This document shows, piece by piece, positions 61,270 to 64,000 of a stretch of DNA of 64,000 nt. A model generated the notes under the pieces. The model was given only the letters and a program-made list of their open reading frames with translations, had not been told where the DNA came from and ran no database searches. The translations under genes and the position numbers were made by a program. Each line of letters begins with the position of its first letter. The stretch's first letter is position 1. The stretch is from Dryococelus australis. Taxonomy: Eukaryota; Arthropoda; Insecta; Phasmatodea; Phasmatidae. The stretch lies in contig CM057009.1 in assembly GCA_029891345.1 (NCBI GenBank), positions 210,732,709-210,796,708 of the forward strand, given 5' to 3'.

Positions 61270-62200
61270 ACAATAAGTTACCAATATAATTAAAAGTAAT
61301 ATTTTCCTCTACAGGAAAGCAAATAATTTTACTGAGGTTCTTCAAATGTTAGATTATAAGTGGGTCTTGATATCCCGTTAACAGATATATCATTTGAGAT
61401 TGAATCAGAAACCAATGCAATAGTAGTGAGACAACAACAAATACACACGTGCCTTAACCAGGACTCAAACCCAGAACACCTCATACCATAAGCTCACGTG
61501 TAACCAACTGCATAAAGGAGATAGGATTCAGAGCATCAACATCGGTTGTAATTGGTCTTAAAGTTTTGGTAAACTGGGTTTACCAACCTCAGAATAGATG
61601 CAGTCAGCACACAAAGTTTCGTTGAATTTGGTCAACTTATTTAATAGATTTGAGTTTTGTCAACTTATTTAATAGATATGACAAACTCATCTAAATAATT
61701 TATATTGTAACTCTTTAAAAAAAAATTCTGACCCACTTAAATGATTTAAGTTTACATGTCCTACTGTAGTAGTACTTGTATGGAAAATTTGGTGGGAATT
61801 AAATGACTGGTCCCCGAGATATAGCATAAATCTTACATAACATCACCTAGCACTATTTTACAAGAAGGTGGATAAAAGAGGCCCCTGTATAGACATATTT
61901 TATTGTTATGAAACATACTGTCATCACACAAAGTTAAGTAGAAATTGGTTTCATTGTTTTGTAAATATATCACACTAAAATAAAATATTTATATTGCAGT
62001 TATTTTGAAAATAAGTGTTAGACTCAATTAAAACACCTTCATTTACATGGCCCAGTATAAAAATACTTGTCTGCCAAATTAGGTAGGAATAAGTAGACTG
62101 TTTCCAGAAATATGACATAAAATCTTTGTTTTCTTGTGGAAGATAAAATGTACCCAACTTGATTGAAAACTATAAAAGTCGGATGCACTTACTTAATACT
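61270..62200 (-). repeat. Second composite repeat: tRNA-like module plus two 280-bp units, inverted
   Basis: Reverse-complement copy of the end of the 29.1-31.6 kb repeat. The tRNA-like module occupies about 61270-61560, with the B box GGTTTGAGTCC on the minus strand at 61461-61471. Two diverged units follow at about 61590-61900 and 61920-62190. Shared unit blocks include CACAAAGTTAAGT, TATTTTGAAAATAAGTGT and GCCAAATT-GTAGGA. Relative order and orientation of module and units are the same as in the first copy. Confidence 0.75.
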
Positions 62201-62714
62201 ACATGTTCAATTAGTTTGGTGAAATTCTGTTAGTGGATTTGAAAGTAAAGGGCAAACATACATTCCAGACATCCAGGTGATTGCATAAGCATATCTTTCC
62301 TTTGGAAAGTAGGCGCAAAAAAAAAAAAGGAGGTAAATTATGATAAAATCTGTGAACACATCAACACAAAATTTTTGGGTTGCTTACAAACTGGAGGAAA
62401 TATGATAAACACAGTACTTTGTCAACATTCTGTATTCCTTGTTTTCTCCTATACATTATTATAGAAAATGATGACATCTCTCAGCTATATGATTTACCTT
62501 GCAATGCCTAATTCATAACAGATGGTGCAGTTTTCTGGAGGGAATTCAATTGATAGATAGTGTTTATACAGTATAGGAAGTAGAGCTTAAGCATAATGTT
62601 TGGTAAAAGTTAGATTATTGTAGGTTATCACTAGGATGCAAATGTTATTTTAAAAATATTATGATGCATATAAATACATAACAATAGACATCAAACAAGT
62701 TTGTAAACTGGTAA
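62201..62714. other. AT-rich DNA 3' of the candidate host exon
   Basis: No coding or repeat feature recognised. On the gene model below this is downstream of the poly(A) signal. Confidence 0.5.
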
Positions 62715-62720
62715 TTTATT
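62715..62720 (-). promoter_or_regulatory. AATAAA polyadenylation signal
   Basis: Canonical AATAAA on the minus strand, 59 nt after the stop codon of the candidate terminal exon. It is a common hexamer in AT-rich DNA, so its weight comes only from its position. Confidence 0.5.
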
Positions 62721-62778
62721 ACAGTGAAAGTACATGACATTTTTCTACAAATTTCAAGAACTGTAGAATTCACTATTT

Positions 62779-62892
62779 TCACTGTTGCAGGTTTTCACAG
62801 GTAAAGTCTTTTTCATCATTAAACAGCTGACACTTGGAACATGCTGAGGAACTGCTACCATTTCTTACCCAGCAGCAGTTACACGCCATCAC
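62779..62892 (-). CDS. Candidate terminal exon of a host gene, RanBP2-type zinc finger
   Basis: On the minus strand a 3' splice site (TTTTGTTGTTTGCAG) is followed by 37 codons and a TGA. The peptide begins VMACNCCWVRNGSSSSACSK and continues CQLFNDEKDF to a ...NLQQ end. Its cysteines and asparagine fit C-x2-C-x3-N-x6-C-x2-C exactly, the RanBP2/NZF zinc-finger signature. The tryptophan usually two residues before the first cysteine is replaced by methionine. Such fingers bind ubiquitin, Ran or RNA, depending on the protein. The stop is followed by a short 3' region and AATAAA at 62720-62715. Phase 0 is assumed. I found no convincing upstream exon before 64000, so the parent gene is unknown and lies mostly outside the window. 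Confidence 0.55.
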   Translation of the reverse strand: MMACNCCWVRNGSSSSACSKCQLFNDEKDFTCENLQQ

Positions 62893-64000
62893 CTGCAAAC
62901 AACAAAATTCATTTTGGCTTTTAGTTTGATTGTAGGCCTATATGTGCATATTTATACAGAATTACAGGTTTGAAGTCGCCAAAATACATTATACTTAGGC
63001 ACAAATATTAAAAGAATATGACTCTAACATGCTTACATATAGCACTATTATGTCACGGTCACACCATTTCTCCATTAAACTTAACGATTTAGATTTCCTG
63101 CCTATAAGAATATTTATATTTTTAATTCCCTGCAGTATTTGTGCAGTTCATGAATGCATCTGAGATACAAGTTTTCTCTTAGGTAAGATTTCAGACGTAA
63201 TAGAAAGGCAGTAGCCTATAGATACATGTAACACTTGTTTCTACAGGATGAATTGCCAACAACTTGCAAAGAAAATAGTGCTATTGATATGCTGGTTTCC
63301 CAGAAGTGAAGTTTAAACAAAGGCTTATTAATGCAGTACAGACACCAATTTTAAGTATTATGTGTATTTCTTGAACAAACTTAAATATTTTTTCAAGTGG
63401 AACAAAGCCTATTCACATAAAGAAAATAAAACTAGAGGAAATTAGAATGTCAATAGTGTTTTTTGCAGTATTCTAATACAAGTAGTAGTTTGTGTGCTAT
63501 CATAATATGACAATTTTATATATCTACAATTGTCTGCCCAACTTATCTACTTAGATACTAGGCTACGATGTTTGTATGTTTGTGTAGATTCTGTTTCCTT
63601 TATACTGACAGCATTGGGACCTCGTCAGTACTTTGTGGTAGTTCATATTGTTAGAATTCTAAAGGTAATACATCCAGTAACATACAAGTACATGTACTAT
63701 AACCTCTGTTTACTACATTTAGGATACACATACTGAACTAACAACAAAAGATGGCGGGAAACATATCACAAACAAAACCAATGTGACCAATACACAAATT
63801 ATTAAAACATTTCAAATTTATTCCAATACATATTACCTAGACGTAAGATGTGCTGGAAGATTACTAATGATATATGGCAGATGTACGAAGAATGCAGTTT
63901 GTTCTTGTAATGTGTATGCTGAACAATATCCAGATGTCAGCCATCTTAACAATTATTTGTGAACCTCTTTAACCAATTATCGGAAACTGGAAGTGTAACA
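62893..64000. other. Putative intron or upstream region of the candidate host gene
   Basis: AT-rich. A 68-codon plus frame at 63530-63736 is probably chance. On the plus strand, 63136-63181 is bounded by CCCTGCAG and GTAAG and could mimic a 46-nt exon, but there is no coding support. Confidence 0.4.

Noticed and set aside
63136..63181. 46-nt plus-strand segment between AG and GTAAG that looks like a mini-exon
   Set aside because: Splice-like words are frequent by chance; no flanking coding sequence or transcript evidence.

Overview
This is a eukaryotic nuclear window, AT-rich and full of microsatellites, with almost no intact coding sequence. The mix of mobile elements (tRNA-derived SINEs, a CR1/Jockey-group LINE, Gypsy-like LTR elements, IS630/Tc1/pogo DNA transposons) and long stretches of decayed sequence suggest a large arthropod genome, most likely an insect. 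The species call is inference only. Nothing looks bacterial or organellar.

Layout, left to right. 1-6.8 kb: AT-rich DNA with one IS630-type transposase remnant (about 1.5-1.86 kb). 6.84-15.3 kb: a GTGAG minisatellite that runs into a candidate LTR pair (7180-7354 and 15109-15298) with a primer-binding-like site and a polypurine tract, enclosing 7.7 kb of T/G-rich, unrecognisable sequence. 17.3-17.9 kb: a second IS630-type remnant. 18.25-18.49 kb: a tRNA-derived SINE with a perfect 14-bp target duplication. 18.52-24.59 kb: a 6.07-kb element with imperfect inverted repeats of about 0.7 kb enclosing a broken gene (21.36-23.42 kb, minus strand) for a transposase-like protein of a family I cannot name. 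25.2-28.35 kb: a decayed Gypsy-like element (primer site, gag, RT, RNase H, integrase), next to a second SINE copy. 29.1-31.6 kb: an array of repeats of about 280 bp ending in a tRNA-like Pol III promoter module and interrupted by a fold-back element; a second copy of array plus module lies inverted at 61.27-62.2 kb. 33.9-35.1 kb: a long-inverted-repeat element next to a Tc1 DNA-binding-domain remnant. 38.3-40.1 kb: Tc1 and pogo transposase remnants. 48.2-49.6 kb: a second Gypsy-like 5' end (tRNA-Leu-type primer site and gag) of the same family as the 25-28 kb copy. 51.2-51.45 kb: a third, older SINE. 55.56-59.69 kb: a nearly full-length but frameshifted LINE on the minus strand, with PHD-like ORF1, endonuclease/RT ORF2 and a 3' stem-loop.

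The only feature that looks like a host gene is a candidate terminal exon on the minus strand at 62779-62892. It encodes a RanBP2-type zinc-finger pattern after a good 3' splice site and is followed by AATAAA. The rest of the window would then be downstream intergenic DNA.

The most unusual objects are the 6-kb long-TIR element with its unnamed transposase-like protein, and the composite repeat (about 280-bp tandem units plus tRNA-like module) found twice 30 kb apart in opposite orientation. All homology statements come from reading motifs and recalling families; no database search was run.
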